Source: Variovorax sp. 679
GTDB lineage: Bacteria > Pseudomonadota > Gammaproteobacteria > Burkholderiales > Burkholderiaceae_C
NCBI RefSeq assembly: GCF_003952185.1
Contig: NZ_RXFS01000002.1
Location: 1-64,000, forward strand
DNA length: 64,000 nucleotides
Direction: 5' to 3'
The position numbers were made by a program, and so were the translations under genes. Positions 45,398-57,524 of the stretch are shown piece after piece; the first letter of the stretch is position 1; each line of letters opens with the position of its first letter. The notes under the pieces are model-generated. The model worked only from the letters and a program-made list of their open reading frames with translations. It ran no database searches and had not been told where the DNA came from.

Positions 45398-46360
45398 CTA
45401 CTTCCGGTGCGCCTGCTCCAGGCACTCCTGGAACGCCAGCACCGCCCGCGACGGCTTCGGCGAGCGCCGCAGCAGGCTGACGAAGCGGCACGCATAGTTG
45501 AAGCGCGCCGGCAGCACCGCCTTCATGAGCCCGCGCTCCTCGAACACCTGCGCGTAGTGATCGGGCAGAAAGCCCAGGAAGCGCCCCGAAAGAATCAGCG
45601 TCGCGATCGCCTCCTGGTCGAAGCCGGTGGCCATGCGCGACAGCTTCGCGCGGTGGCTCAGCTCCATGTTGGGCGAGTGGTAGCCCAGCCCCGCGAAATG
45701 GTGCTCGCGCAGCCTGGTCCAGGTGAGCTTGTCGTGGCTCACGCCAAAGAGCGGATGCCCCGCGCCGCAGTACAGCAGCATGGTCTCGTCGAACAGGTCG
45801 GCGTACACGAGGCTCTTCGATGCGCGGTGCGCCGGGATGATGCCGATCTGGAAGTTGCCCTCCAGCACCCCCTGCTCGATGGCGTTGATCGAGCCCACGT
45901 GCACGGCCAGCTTCACCTCGGGTGCAATCTCGGTGAAGCGGGCAATGGCTTCGCCGATGTGCGCCTGCGGGTTGGTCGCGGTCTTGTCGAACAGCGCCAC
46001 GTCGAGCTGCCCGCCCATGCGGTTGTGGATGTCGTCGATGCTGCCGCGGAAGGCGTCGACCGAGGCCAGCAGGCGCAGCGTCTCGTCGTACACGCGCTGC
46101 CCCTCGGCCGTGAGCGCGAAGCCCGCCCTGCCCCGCCGGCACAGCACCAGCCCGAGCCGCGTTTCCAGGTCCTTCACATGGCGGCTCACGGTGGAAGTGC
46201 CGATGTTCAGTTCCAGCTCGGCGGCCGCCATGCCGCCGCAGTCGACCACGCTCTTGAACACCTTGAGCAGGCGCAGGTCCATGTCGCTGAGCTGCCCCAG
46301 AACGGCGCGGTTGCGGGCACCGCTTTGGGTACCGGCTTGGGCTTTGGCCTTTACTTGCAT
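45398..46360 (-). CDS. LysR-family transcriptional regulator
   Basis: This 320-residue protein has an N-terminal helix-turn-helix (LRLLKVFKSVVDCGGMAAAELELNIGTSTVSRHVKDLE) and a C-terminal periplasmic-binding-like effector domain. It is divergent from the omega-amino-acid transaminase gene with a 105-base gap, which is the usual arrangement for a LysR protein and its target. The N-terminal 25 residues before the helix-turn-helix are Lys/Gln rich and may be extra. Confidence 0.92.
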   Translation of the reverse strand: MQVKAKAQAGTQSGARNRAVLGQLSDMDLRLLKVFKSVVDCGGMAAAELELNIGTSTVSRHVKDLETRLGLVLCRRGRAGFALTAEGQRVYDETLRLLASVDAFRGSIDDIHNRMGGQLDVALFDKTATNPQAHIGEAIARFTEIAPEVKLAVHVGSINAIEQGVLEGNFQIGIIPAHRASKSLVYADLFDETMLLYCGAGHPLFGVSHDKLTWTRLREHHFAGLGYHSPNMELSHRAKLSRMATGFDQEAIATLILSGRFLGFLPDHYAQVFEERGLMKAVLPARFNYACRFVSLLRRSPKPSRAVLAFQECLEQAHRK

Positions 46361-46366
46361 AAAACG

Positions 46367-46381
46367 TCAAGTGAACATTGA
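46367..46381. promoter_or_regulatory. candidate LysR-type operator
   Basis: TCAA-GTGAACA-TTGA is a short dyad in the 105-base gap between the LysR gene and the transaminase gene. It resembles LysR binding motifs in layout, although its length is two bases more than the classical T-N11-A. Confidence 0.35.
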
Positions 46382-46465
46382 TATTGCGCCATTCTCCACA
46401 CTGAAGGCTCTACCAACAATCGGCGCATCCCATCACCCCGGAGCCCGCCCTGCGCGGGAAACGCC

Positions 46466-47821
46466 ATGACCATCGCAACGCCCGCCATCGAACCGACGCC
46501 CACCGTGCGCACCGACGCCGCCTGGCTCGACGCGCACTGGATGCCCTACACCGGCAACCGCAACTTCAAGGCCGATCCGCGCATCGTCGTGGAAGCCAAG
46601 GGCGCCTACTTCACCGACGCCGACGGCCGCAAGATCTTCGACGGCCTCTCGGGCCTGTGGTGCTCGGGCCTCGGCCACGGCCGCCCCGAGATCACCGAGG
46701 CGGTGAGCCGCCAGATCGCCAAGCTCGACTACTCGCCCGCCTTCCAGTTCGGCCACCCGCTCTCCTTCGAGCTGGCCAACAAGATCAAGGACATGACGCC
46801 CGCCGGCCTCGACTACGTGTTCTTCACCGGCTCCGGCTCCGAAGCCGCCGACACCTCGCTGAAGCTGGCGCGCGCCTACTGGCGCACCAAGGGCCAGGCG
46901 AGCAAGACCCGCCTGATCGGCCGCGAGAAGGGCTACCACGGCGTCAACTACGGCGGCATCTCGGTCGGCGGCATCGCGGCCAACCGCAAGCTCTTCGGCC
47001 AGGGCGTCGAGGCCGACCACCTGCCGCACACGCAGCTCGCCTCGAATGCCTTCACGCGCGGCATGGCCGACAACGGCGTCGAGCTGGCCGACCGCCTGCT
47101 CGACATCATCGCGCTGCACGACGCGTCGAACATCGCGGCCGTGATCGTCGAGCCCTTCGCCGGCTCGGCCGGCGTGGTGATCCCGCCCAAGGGCTACCTG
47201 AAGCGCCTGCGCGAGATCTGCACCGCCAACAACATCCTGCTGATCTTCGACGAGGTCATCACCGGTTTCGGCCGCTGCGGCGCGCTCACCGGCGCCGAAG
47301 CCTTCGGCGTGACGCCCGACATCATGAACATCGCCAAGCAGATCACCAACGGCGCGCAGCCGATGGGCGCCGTGGTTGCCAGCAAGGACATCTACGACAC
47401 CTTCATGGCGGCGGGCGGCGCCGACTACATGCTCGAGTTCCCGCACGGCTACACCTACAGCGCACACCCGGTGGCCTGCGCCGCCGGCATCGCCGCGCTC
47501 GACGTGCTGCAGAAGGAAAACATGATCGGCCGCGTGCAGGCGCTCGCACCGCACTTCGAGAACGCCGTGCACAGCCTCAAGGGCAGCAAGCACGTGACCG
47601 ACATCCGCAACTACGGCCTCGCCGCCGGCCTCACCATCGCAGCGCTGCCGGGCGAACCCGCGCGCCGCCCCTACGAGATCGCGATGAACTGCTGGAAGAA
47701 GGGCTTCTACGTGCGCTACGGCGGCGACACCATCCAGCTCGCGCCGCCCTTCATCTCGGAGAAGGCCGAGATCGATCGCATGGTGAATGCGCTGGCGGAC
47801 GCGCTGGCCGAGACGGCCTGA
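46466..47821 (+). CDS. beta-alanine / omega-amino acid:pyruvate transaminase
   Basis: This 451-residue class III PLP aminotransferase resembles omega-amino acid:pyruvate aminotransferase (BauA/OAPT). Diagnostic parts are LDAHWMPYTGNRNF, DYSPAFQFGHPLSF, GYHGVNYGG and the PLP lysine Lys291 in MNIAKQITNGAQPMGAV. It should pass an amino group from beta-alanine or another omega-amino acid to pyruvate. It is divergent from the LysR gene and convergent with the phosphonate FAD oxidoreductase gene. I considered phosphonate-specific class III lyases such as PbfA, but the close match to the OAPT sequence pattern argues for a transaminase. Confidence 0.9.
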   Translation: MTIATPAIEPTPTVRTDAAWLDAHWMPYTGNRNFKADPRIVVEAKGAYFTDADGRKIFDGLSGLWCSGLGHGRPEITEAVSRQIAKLDYSPAFQFGHPLSFELANKIKDMTPAGLDYVFFTGSGSEAADTSLKLARAYWRTKGQASKTRLIGREKGYHGVNYGGISVGGIAANRKLFGQGVEADHLPHTQLASNAFTRGMADNGVELADRLLDIIALHDASNIAAVIVEPFAGSAGVVIPPKGYLKRLREICTANNILLIFDEVITGFGRCGALTGAEAFGVTPDIMNIAKQITNGAQPMGAVVASKDIYDTFMAAGGADYMLEFPHGYTYSAHPVACAAGIAALDVLQKENMIGRVQALAPHFENAVHSLKGSKHVTDIRNYGLAAGLTIAALPGEPARRPYEIAMNCWKKGFYVRYGGDTIQLAPPFISEKAEIDRMVNALADALAETA

Positions 47822-47845
47822 TTCACAACCGGCGACAAGCGCGGG

Positions 47846-49234
47846 TCAGGCCTTGTCGGCCTTGCCCGCGGCGTTCGCCAGCTTGCTGAGCATGCGGTCC
47901 ACCAGCCACGGCTGCCGCTGCTCGTCTTCCGCGAGCTCCTTGCGGCGGATCGCGTTGCGCACCACGATCGATCCCACGTAGCGCATCGGCTCGGGCGGAA
48001 AGTAGCCGAGCGGGCCGTGCGTGAGCGGGCTCCGCGTCCATGCGTTGTCCTGGTCGAGCACCAGCGACGACAGGATCTGCCCACCCATGTAGGTCGGCCC
48101 CACGCCGTTGCCCGAGTAGCCGAAGCCGTAGTAGATGTGCGGTGCGCCGTCGAGCTTTCCGAAGAAGGGAAAGCCGGTGACCGAGCGGTCGGACGGCCCG
48201 TTCCAACTGGCCGTGATCGGCGTGCCCCGCAGCGCGGGGAAGAAGGAATGCAGCGCCTTCGTCAGCTCGGCTTCGTACGGCGAGCGCTCGTCGAACACTT
48301 TTTCCATGCGGCCGCCCCGGGCGAAGGTGTTGCCGCCCTTGCCCAGCATGACGCGCCCGTCGACCGTGCTGCGGTAGTAATAGACGAAGGTGCGCGAGTC
48401 GAGCACCGAAACGCCGTCTGTCAGGCCGATCTGCCGCAGCAGATCGGGGCAGCGCTCGGTGATGACCATGTCGCTCGAAACGATGGCGATGGTCCGCTCG
48501 AACCGGGGAAAGCTGCTGGCCATCCACGCGTTCATCGCGAGCACCAGCTTCTTCGCCCGCACGCTACCGGCCGGGGTGCGCACGACCACCGGATGGCCTG
48601 CATCGAAATCCAGCATCGGCGTGCGTTCGTGAATACGGACGCCCATGGCCAGCGCCACGCGCCGCAGCCCGCGCACCAGCTTGCCCGGATGCACGGTGGC
48701 GGCGATGGGCGAATACACGCCCGCCAGGTTGCGGGCGGAACCCGAGCGCCGCGCCACCTCGTCGGGCGGCAGCGTCCTGTAAGAGTGGATGCCGCGCGCC
48801 TCCAGCGCCTGCATCATCGGATCGAGCGTGCCGATCTGCGCCTGCGAGGTGGCGGTGTAGAGCGTGCCGTCCAGCCGCAGTTCGGCATCGATGCCGTGCG
48901 CGGCACAGAAGTCCGCGATGTGGCCGACGGCCGCTTCGGACGCCTTGACGAGGCGCACCGCCTCGTCCTCGCCGAACAGCCGGCGCAGCGTGAGGAACTT
49001 GGCCGACCAGGTGAGCAGGCAACCGCCGTTGCGGCCGCTCGCGCCGGCACCGCAAAGATCGCTCTCGATGATGACGATGTCGAGCGCGGGCGCCTGCAGC
49101 TTGGCCTGGATGGCGGTCCACAGCCCGGTGAAGCCGCCGCCGACGATGCAGACATCGGCGCTCTGTTCACCCTGCAGCGCGGGGGCGAGGTCGCCGTCGT
49201 TGAAGAGCGCCTGTTCGATCCAGAAGGGACGCAT
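47846..49234 (-). CDS. FAD-dependent aminophosphonate oxidoreductase
   Basis: This 462-residue DAO-family flavoprotein has the dinucleotide fold VCIVGGGFTGLWTAIQ near residue 28 and the flavin-site segment GASGRNGGCLLTW near 65. A C-terminal YGFGYSGNGVGPTYMGGQ completes the FAD site. It is the last gene of the reverse phosphonate arm, eight bases after the HD gene. Such enzymes recur in phosphonate clusters, and some have been reported to oxidise AEP or N-methyl-AEP to phosphonoacetaldehyde. The precise substrate here is an inference. Confidence 0.85.
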   Translation of the reverse strand: MRPFWIEQALFNDGDLAPALQGEQSADVCIVGGGFTGLWTAIQAKLQAPALDIVIIESDLCGAGASGRNGGCLLTWSAKFLTLRRLFGEDEAVRLVKASEAAVGHIADFCAAHGIDAELRLDGTLYTATSQAQIGTLDPMMQALEARGIHSYRTLPPDEVARRSGSARNLAGVYSPIAATVHPGKLVRGLRRVALAMGVRIHERTPMLDFDAGHPVVVRTPAGSVRAKKLVLAMNAWMASSFPRFERTIAIVSSDMVITERCPDLLRQIGLTDGVSVLDSRTFVYYYRSTVDGRVMLGKGGNTFARGGRMEKVFDERSPYEAELTKALHSFFPALRGTPITASWNGPSDRSVTGFPFFGKLDGAPHIYYGFGYSGNGVGPTYMGGQILSSLVLDQDNAWTRSPLTHGPLGYFPPEPMRYVGSIVVRNAIRRKELAEDEQRQPWLVDRMLSKLANAAGKADKA

Positions 49235-49242
49235 CAGGCACC

Positions 49243-49812
49243 TCAGGCGGCAAGGGCCTGCCGGTGCCCGGCCGCGCAGGTTTCGAGATGGCGCACGAAG
49301 TGGTCGAGGCCGGGCGTGCCGGCATCAGCCAGCTTGGCGGTGTCGTCCCAGCGCCGCAGGCGAACAGCATCCATCGCGTGGGGCAAGGCCTCGAAGGCCA
49401 TGGCCTGCGCCTCGTCGAAGACGCCGCCCTGCAGCTGCAGGCTGCGCTTCGAGTCGGGCGACAGCGCTTCGAGGTACCCCGGCACGCGCGCGCACAGGTA
49501 GCGCTTGGCATCCACGTGCAGGCGGATCGGCTCCAGCGTGGCGGGGCCAAACAGCGCGCGAAGAAAAGGCAGGCACCGGTACTGGTGCAGGTCGTCCAGC
49601 CCCTGCTGCGTGGGCGTGCCGCCGAAGTCGTGCAGCAGGTGGCCCAGGTCGTGCAGCAGCGCCGCTGCGATCAGCGCGCTGCCGGCGCCCTCCTGCTCCG
49701 CCAGGTGCGCCGACTGCAGCGCATGCTCGAGCTGCGTGACGGGCTCGCCGTCGTACTGCGCGTGGCCCTTCGATTCGAAGAGGCCGATGATGTCGGGAAT
49801 GCTCAGGCTCAT
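49243..49812 (-). CDS. PhnZ-like HD-domain diiron oxygenase
   Basis: This 189-residue protein is of the phosphonate-operon HD family. Candidate metal ligands are Tyr20, Glu23, His30, His54-Asp55, His58/His61, His76 and His99, with Asp156 near the C-terminus. The spacing Tyr-x2-Glu-x6-His then HD matches that of the mixed-valence diiron oxygenase PhnZ, as I recall its residues. PhnZ cleaves the C-P bond of (R)-2-amino-1-hydroxyethylphosphonate made by a partner 2-oxoglutarate oxygenase. No such partner gene is present here, so the substrate is open. The gap to phnY is two bases. Confidence 0.82.
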   Translation of the reverse strand: MSLSIPDIIGLFESKGHAQYDGEPVTQLEHALQSAHLAEQEGAGSALIAAALLHDLGHLLHDFGGTPTQQGLDDLHQYRCLPFLRALFGPATLEPIRLHVDAKRYLCARVPGYLEALSPDSKRSLQLQGGVFDEAQAMAFEALPHAMDAVRLRRWDDTAKLADAGTPGLDHFVRHLETCAAGHRQALAA

Positions 49813-49814
49813 GG

Positions 49815-51266
49815 TTACCAGGGCAGCGAGTAGGTCTTGGTGTTGGTGAAGCTCTTCATGGCCTCGAGCACGCCTTCCTTGTAGCCCAGGCCCGAGTCCT
49901 TGATGCCGCCGAAGGGAGTGAGCTCGAGCCGGTAGCCCGGCACCTCGCGCACGTTGACGCTGCCCACGTTGAGCTCGCGCACGAAACGCGTGATGTAGTC
50001 GAGCCGGTTGGTGCAGATCGAGGACGACAGGCCGTAGGCCGTGCCGTTGGAGATGCGGATCGCTTCCTCGATGTTCCTGAAGCGGATCACCGGCGAGACC
50101 GGCCCGAAAGTTTCCTGCTTCGCCACCGTCATCTCGGGGTCGACCCGGTCGAGCACCGTGGGCGAGTACGACGCGCCGTTGCGCACGTTGCCGACGAGCA
50201 GCCTCGCGCCGCCTGCAATGGCCTCGTTGACCACCGATTCGAAATGCTTCGCCGCCGCCTCGTCGATCACCGTGCCGACGTCGGTGGCCGGGTCCATCGG
50301 GTCGCCGTGCCTGAGCGAGCGCGTCTTCTCCACCAGCAGTTCGACGAAGCGGTCGGCCACCGCCTCGTGCACCAGCATGCGCTTGATGGCCGTGCAGCGC
50401 TGGCCCGAGTTCTTGTAGGAGCCGCTGGCGGCCAGCGTCGCGGCTTCCTCGACGTCGGCGTCTTCCATGACGATGATCGGGTCGTTGCCGCCCAGCTCCA
50501 GGATCTGCCGCTTGTAGGCCGCCTTGCCCGCGATGTACTTGCCGATGGCCACGCCGCCCGTGAAGGTGACGAGATCGACATCCGCATGCGTGAGCATCTC
50601 GTCGGCGATCTCGCGCGGATCGCCCGTGACCACCGACAGCATCTGCGGCGGCAGGCCCGCCTCGTACAGGATGTCGGCCAGGATGAAGGCCGACAGCGGC
50701 GTCTTCTCGCTGGGCTTGAGCACCATGCGGTTGTTGGTGGCAATCGACGGCGCCACCTTGTGGATCACCTGGTTCAACGGGTGGTTGAACGGCGTGATCG
50801 CGGTGATCGCGCCCTGCAGCGGCTCGCGCAGCGTGTAGACCTTGCGACTCTTGCCGTGGTGCGTGAGGTCGCAGGAGAACACCTGCCCGTCGTCCACCAG
50901 CGCCTGATTGGCGGCGAACAGCAGCACGTCGGAGGCGCGGCCCACTTCGTACAGCGAGTCCTTGCGGCACAGGCCCGACTCGAGCGTGATGACGCGCGAG
51001 ATCTCGTCCAGCCGCGAGGCGATGATTTCGCCCGCGCGCATGAGGATCCGGTAGCGCTCGTAGCGCGTGAGCGTCGGCTTGTAGTCGCGCGCGATCTTGT
51101 AGGCAACGCGCAGGTCTTCCAGCGTGGCCTTGGGCACGGTGGCGATCACTTCGCCGGTGTAGGGGTAGGTGACCTCGATCGTGCGGTCGCGCCAGACCTT
51201 TTCTCCGGCGATGCGCAGCGCTTCCTTGTGAACGATGCCTGGCTTCAACAACGTAGCTTGGCTCAT
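49815..51266 (-). CDS. phnY: phosphonoacetaldehyde dehydrogenase
   Basis: This 483-residue NAD-dependent aldehyde dehydrogenase oxidises phosphonoacetaldehyde to phosphonoacetate. The catalytic Cys lies in NSGQRCTAIKRM and the general-base Glu in LELGGNDPI. The segment PFNHPLNQVIHKVAPSIATN is typical of the family. It is named phnY in the AEP-to-phosphonoacetate sense and is not the unrelated oxygenase PhnY* that partners PhnZ. It sits between phnA and the HD gene, as in other PhnA-type clusters. Confidence 0.92.
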   Translation of the reverse strand: MSQATLLKPGIVHKEALRIAGEKVWRDRTIEVTYPYTGEVIATVPKATLEDLRVAYKIARDYKPTLTRYERYRILMRAGEIIASRLDEISRVITLESGLCRKDSLYEVGRASDVLLFAANQALVDDGQVFSCDLTHHGKSRKVYTLREPLQGAITAITPFNHPLNQVIHKVAPSIATNNRMVLKPSEKTPLSAFILADILYEAGLPPQMLSVVTGDPREIADEMLTHADVDLVTFTGGVAIGKYIAGKAAYKRQILELGGNDPIIVMEDADVEEAATLAASGSYKNSGQRCTAIKRMLVHEAVADRFVELLVEKTRSLRHGDPMDPATDVGTVIDEAAAKHFESVVNEAIAGGARLLVGNVRNGASYSPTVLDRVDPEMTVAKQETFGPVSPVIRFRNIEEAIRISNGTAYGLSSSICTNRLDYITRFVRELNVGSVNVREVPGYRLELTPFGGIKDSGLGYKEGVLEAMKSFTNTKTYSLPW

Positions 51267-51287
51267 GGGGTGCTCCGGGGCGTTCGG

Positions 51288-53244
<1,957 letters not shown>

Positions 53245-53251
53245 GGGGCGT

Positions 53252-53318
53252 ATTTTCCCGAGGAATTGAAAACTGTCAACAATTTTTTATTGACAGTCTT
53301 AAGTCATCAATCTACATT
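53252..53318. promoter_or_regulatory. divergent phnR/phnS promoters with mirrored -35 boxes
   Basis: ACTGTCAA (53272-53279) and TTGACAGT (53290-53297) are perfect inverted repeats around ten AT-rich bases. Each contains a consensus TTGACA -35 box facing outward. Forward: TTGACA, 17 bases, TACATT (53313-53318). Reverse: TTGACA, 16 bases, GAAAAT (53257-53252). A dimeric regulator on this repeat would cover both -35 boxes and could block both promoters together. Confidence 0.75.
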
Positions 53319-53403
53319 GCCTTCACCGGACCTTGGGACGCCACGCGCCGGAGCCCGCCACTCACTCACCCCTGTGACAGCAAGCCACTTCAGGAGAAAC
53401 AAG

Positions 53404-54441
53404 ATGACGATGAAACAAAGCACGCGCCGTCTCGCGGCGGCCCTGTGCGTCACGGCGCTAGGCCTCATGGCCGGCGCCGCCTGGGCGCAGAAGACTCCCC
53501 TCCTGGTCTACACGGCGCTCGAGACCGACGCCATGAAGCTCTACAAGGACGCCTTCGAGAAAGCCAACCCCGACATCGAAGTGAAGTGGGTGCGCGACTC
53601 GACCGGCATCGTCACCGCCAAGCTGCTGGCCGAAAAAGCCAACCCGCAGGCCGACGTGGTGGCCGGCCTGGCCGCCAGCAGCCTCGCGCTGCTGCAGCAG
53701 GAAGGCATGCTCCTGCCCTACGAGCCCAAGGGCTTCAAAGACCTGAACCCCGCCTACTCCGACAGCGCCCGCCCGCCGGCCTGGGTCGGCATGGATGTCT
53801 GGGCGGCAACCATCTGCTTCAACCGCGTCGAAGCCCAGAAGCTCGGCCTGCCCAAGCCCGAGAGCTGGAAGGACCTGACCAAGCCCGTCTACAAGGGCAC
53901 CATCTCGATGCCGCACCCGGCCTCCAGCGGCACCGGCTATCTCGACGTGTCTTCCTGGCTGCAGAACATGGGCGATGCCGAAGGCTGGAAGTACATGGAC
54001 GCGCTGCACCAGAACATCGCCCAGTACGTGCACTCCGGCTCCAAGCCCTGCAAGCAGGCCGGCGCGGGCGAGTTCCCGATCGGCATCTCGTTCGAGTTCC
54101 GCGCGCACCAGGTCAAGAAGTCGGGCGCGCCGGTCGACCTGATCTTTCCGAAGGAAGGCCTGGGCTGGGACATCGAGGCCACCGGCGTCATGAAGACCAG
54201 CGCAAAGCTCCCGCAGGCCAAGCGCTTCGCCGACTGGATGGCCAGCAAGGAAGCCAACCAGATCACCTCCACATGGTGGGCGGTGGTGGCCTACCCCGGC
54301 GTGGCATCGAAGCTGGAAGGCATTCCGGACAACTACGAGAAGCTGCTGGCGAAGAACGACATCAACTGGGCCGCGAAGAACCGCGAGCGCATCCTGGCGG
54401 AATGGAGCAAGCGCTACGAAGGCAAGGCCGAGCCGAAATAG
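53404..54441 (+). CDS. phnS: 2-aminoethylphosphonate ABC transporter substrate-binding protein
   Basis: This 345-residue periplasmic receptor has a signal peptide (RRLAAALCVTALGLMAGAAWA). The mature protein resembles iron/spermidine-type receptors (LLVYTALETDAMKLYKDAFEKANP, WVRDSTGIVTAKLLAEKANP). PhnS-type proteins bind AEP. AGGAGA eight bases upstream supports the ATG at 53404. It starts the forward arm, 159 bases from phnR. A dispersed repeat (54441-54531) and further spacer separate it from phnT. Confidence 0.9.
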   Translation: MTMKQSTRRLAAALCVTALGLMAGAAWAQKTPLLVYTALETDAMKLYKDAFEKANPDIEVKWVRDSTGIVTAKLLAEKANPQADVVAGLAASSLALLQQEGMLLPYEPKGFKDLNPAYSDSARPPAWVGMDVWAATICFNRVEAQKLGLPKPESWKDLTKPVYKGTISMPHPASSGTGYLDVSSWLQNMGDAEGWKYMDALHQNIAQYVHSGSKPCKQAGAGEFPIGISFEFRAHQVKKSGAPVDLIFPKEGLGWDIEATGVMKTSAKLPQAKRFADWMASKEANQITSTWWAVVAYPGVASKLEGIPDNYEKLLAKNDINWAAKNRERILAEWSKRYEGKAEPK

Positions 54442-54531
54442 GGCTCGCCCCAGGCTGCGCGCACTTCGTGTCGCTTCGCCAACCCCCTGCCGGGGGCGAC
54501 ACCTGCGGCCCGGCAAAGCCGGTTCCGCGGT
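54441..54531 (-). repeat. dispersed intergenic repeat, copy 3 (inverted)
   Basis: Read on the reverse strand, this copy has GGAACCGGCTTTGCCGGGCC, CCCCCGGCAGGGGG and the core GGCGAAGCGACACGAAGTGC with GCGCAGCCTGGGGCGAGCC. It begins at the phnS stop and lies within the phn transporter operon between receptor and ATPase genes. It could reduce downstream expression, as REP elements do. Confidence 0.8.
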
Positions 54532-54620
54532 GTCCCACGAATCGGTTCGACAGGCCTGTAGTCCCTCTCACAACCCGCGACGCCCCATCCTGAGGCGTGC
54601 GCCAACGACGAGTACGACAA

Positions 54621-55753
<1,133 letters not shown>

Positions 55754-55757
<4 letters not shown>

Positions 55758-57478
55758 ACACGCTGGCACGTCCCCGCCCCGCGTTCGCAGCGCGACCGGC
55801 CATGCGCTGGAGCCGCGACGAGACCATCGCACGGGCCATCCTGTTCGTGGTGATGGCGATGCTGTTCGTCTTCCTCATCGCGCCGCTGCTCACCATCCTC
55901 GCCCACGCGGTGCAGGACAGGGAAGGCCGCTTTGTCGGCCTCGCTCACTTCGTCACCTACTTCCAGACGCCCAGCCTGCTGCGCGCGGCGTGGAACTCGG
56001 TCTGGGTCGCGGCGGCGGTGGTGATGATCTCGGTGCCCGCCGCGTTCGTCTTCGCCTACGCGCTCACGCGCAGCTGCATGCCGGCGCCGCTGAAGGCGGT
56101 GTTCCGCCTCATCGCGCTGATTCCGCTGCTGGCGCCCTCGCTGCTGTCCGCCATTTCCTTCGTGCAGTGGTTCGGCAACCAGGGTGCGCTCAAGTTCCTG
56201 CTGGGAGGCGCATCGATCTACGGCGCGCCGGGGATCATCCTGGCCGAGGTCTACAACACCTTCCCGCATGCGCTGATGATCCTGCTCACCGCGCTGTCGC
56301 TGGCCGACGGCCGGCTGTACGAGGCGGCCACCGCGCTGCGCACGCGGCCGCTGCGGCAGTTCATGACCATCACGCTGCCCTCGTGCAAGTACGGCCTGAT
56401 CAGCGCCGCGACCGTGGTCTTCACCTACGTGGTGAGCGACTTCGGCGCGCCGAAGGTGATCGGCGGCAACTTCAACGTGCTGTCGGTCGACGTGTTCAAG
56501 CAGGTGGTGGGGCAGCACAACTTCTCCATCGGCGCGGTGGTGGGCATGCTGCTGCTGATTCCCTCGATCGTTTCCTTCGTGATCGACTACGTGGTGCGGC
56601 GCAAGCTGAAGGCGCAGCTCACGGCCCGCTCGGTGCCCTACAGCCCCAAGCGCCGCAGGCTGGCCGATCCGCTGCTGGCGCTGTTCTGCACGCTCGTGTG
56701 CGGCCTGCTGCTGGCCACCATCGGCATGGCGGTCTACACCTCGCTGATTTCGCTCTGGCCCTACGACCTTTCGCTCACGCTCAAGCACTACCACTTCGTG
56801 CTGGTGGAAAGCGACATGGCCGCAGCCTACGGCAACAGCCTGATGGTGGCCATGGTCACCGCCGTGGCCGGTTCGCTCATCGTCTTCGTCGGCGCCTACC
56901 TGATCGAGAAGACGCGCAACCTGGGCCTCATGCGCAAGGGCATGCACCTGATGGCGGTGCTGTCGATGGCGGTGCCCGGCCTGGTGCTCGGGCTGGGCTA
57001 CGTGATGTTCTTCAACCATCCCGCCAACCCGCTGAACTTTCTCTACCAGACGATGGCGATCCTGATCATCTCGATGGTCGTCCACTACTACACCTCGAGC
57101 CACCTCACGGCGGTGACGGCGCTCAAGCAGATCGACAACGAGTTCGAGGCCGTGTCGGCCTCGCTCAAGGTGCCGTTCTTCAAGACCTTCCTGCGCGTGA
57201 CGGTGCCGGTGTGCCTGCCGGCCATCCTGGACATCGGGCGCTACTTCTTCGTGGTGTCGATGGCCAGCCTGTCGTGCGCCATCTTTCTCTACACGCCCGA
57301 GAACATCCTCGCATCGGTCGCGATCATGCACCTGGACGACGCCGGGGACATCGGCCCGGCCGCGGCGCTGGCCAGCCTGATCGTCGTCACCTCGACCATC
57401 GTGTGCATCGCCTACTCGCTGCTGACGCGCGTGCTGCTCGCGCGCACGCAGGCCTGGCGCAACCTGGGCCGCGGCTGA
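55754..57478 (+). CDS. phnU: 2-aminoethylphosphonate ABC transporter permease, two-domain
   Basis: This 574-residue permease has about twelve membrane helices in two similar halves. Each half has the ABC coupling loop, with [20 protein letters not shown] around residue 195 and [21 protein letters not shown] around 480. It therefore replaces the separate PhnU and PhnV subunits. The ATG overlaps the phnT stop by four bases. The next gene is phnW after 46 bases. Confidence 0.9.
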
Positions 57479-57524
57479 GCGGCCAGTCCCTTCTTCCTCA
57501 TTCCCATCCCAGCCTGGAGACATC

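Noticed and set aside
46466..47821. Phosphonate-specific class III PLP lyase (PbfA-like) next to the phn island
   Set aside because: The sequence follows omega-amino acid:pyruvate transaminase closely, has its own divergent LysR gene, and faces the phn genes tail to tail.
49815..51266. Reading phnY as the 2-oxoglutarate oxygenase partner of PhnZ
   Set aside because: The protein is clearly an NAD-dependent aldehyde dehydrogenase (GQRCTA and LELGGND); the shared gene name is a coincidence of nomenclature.
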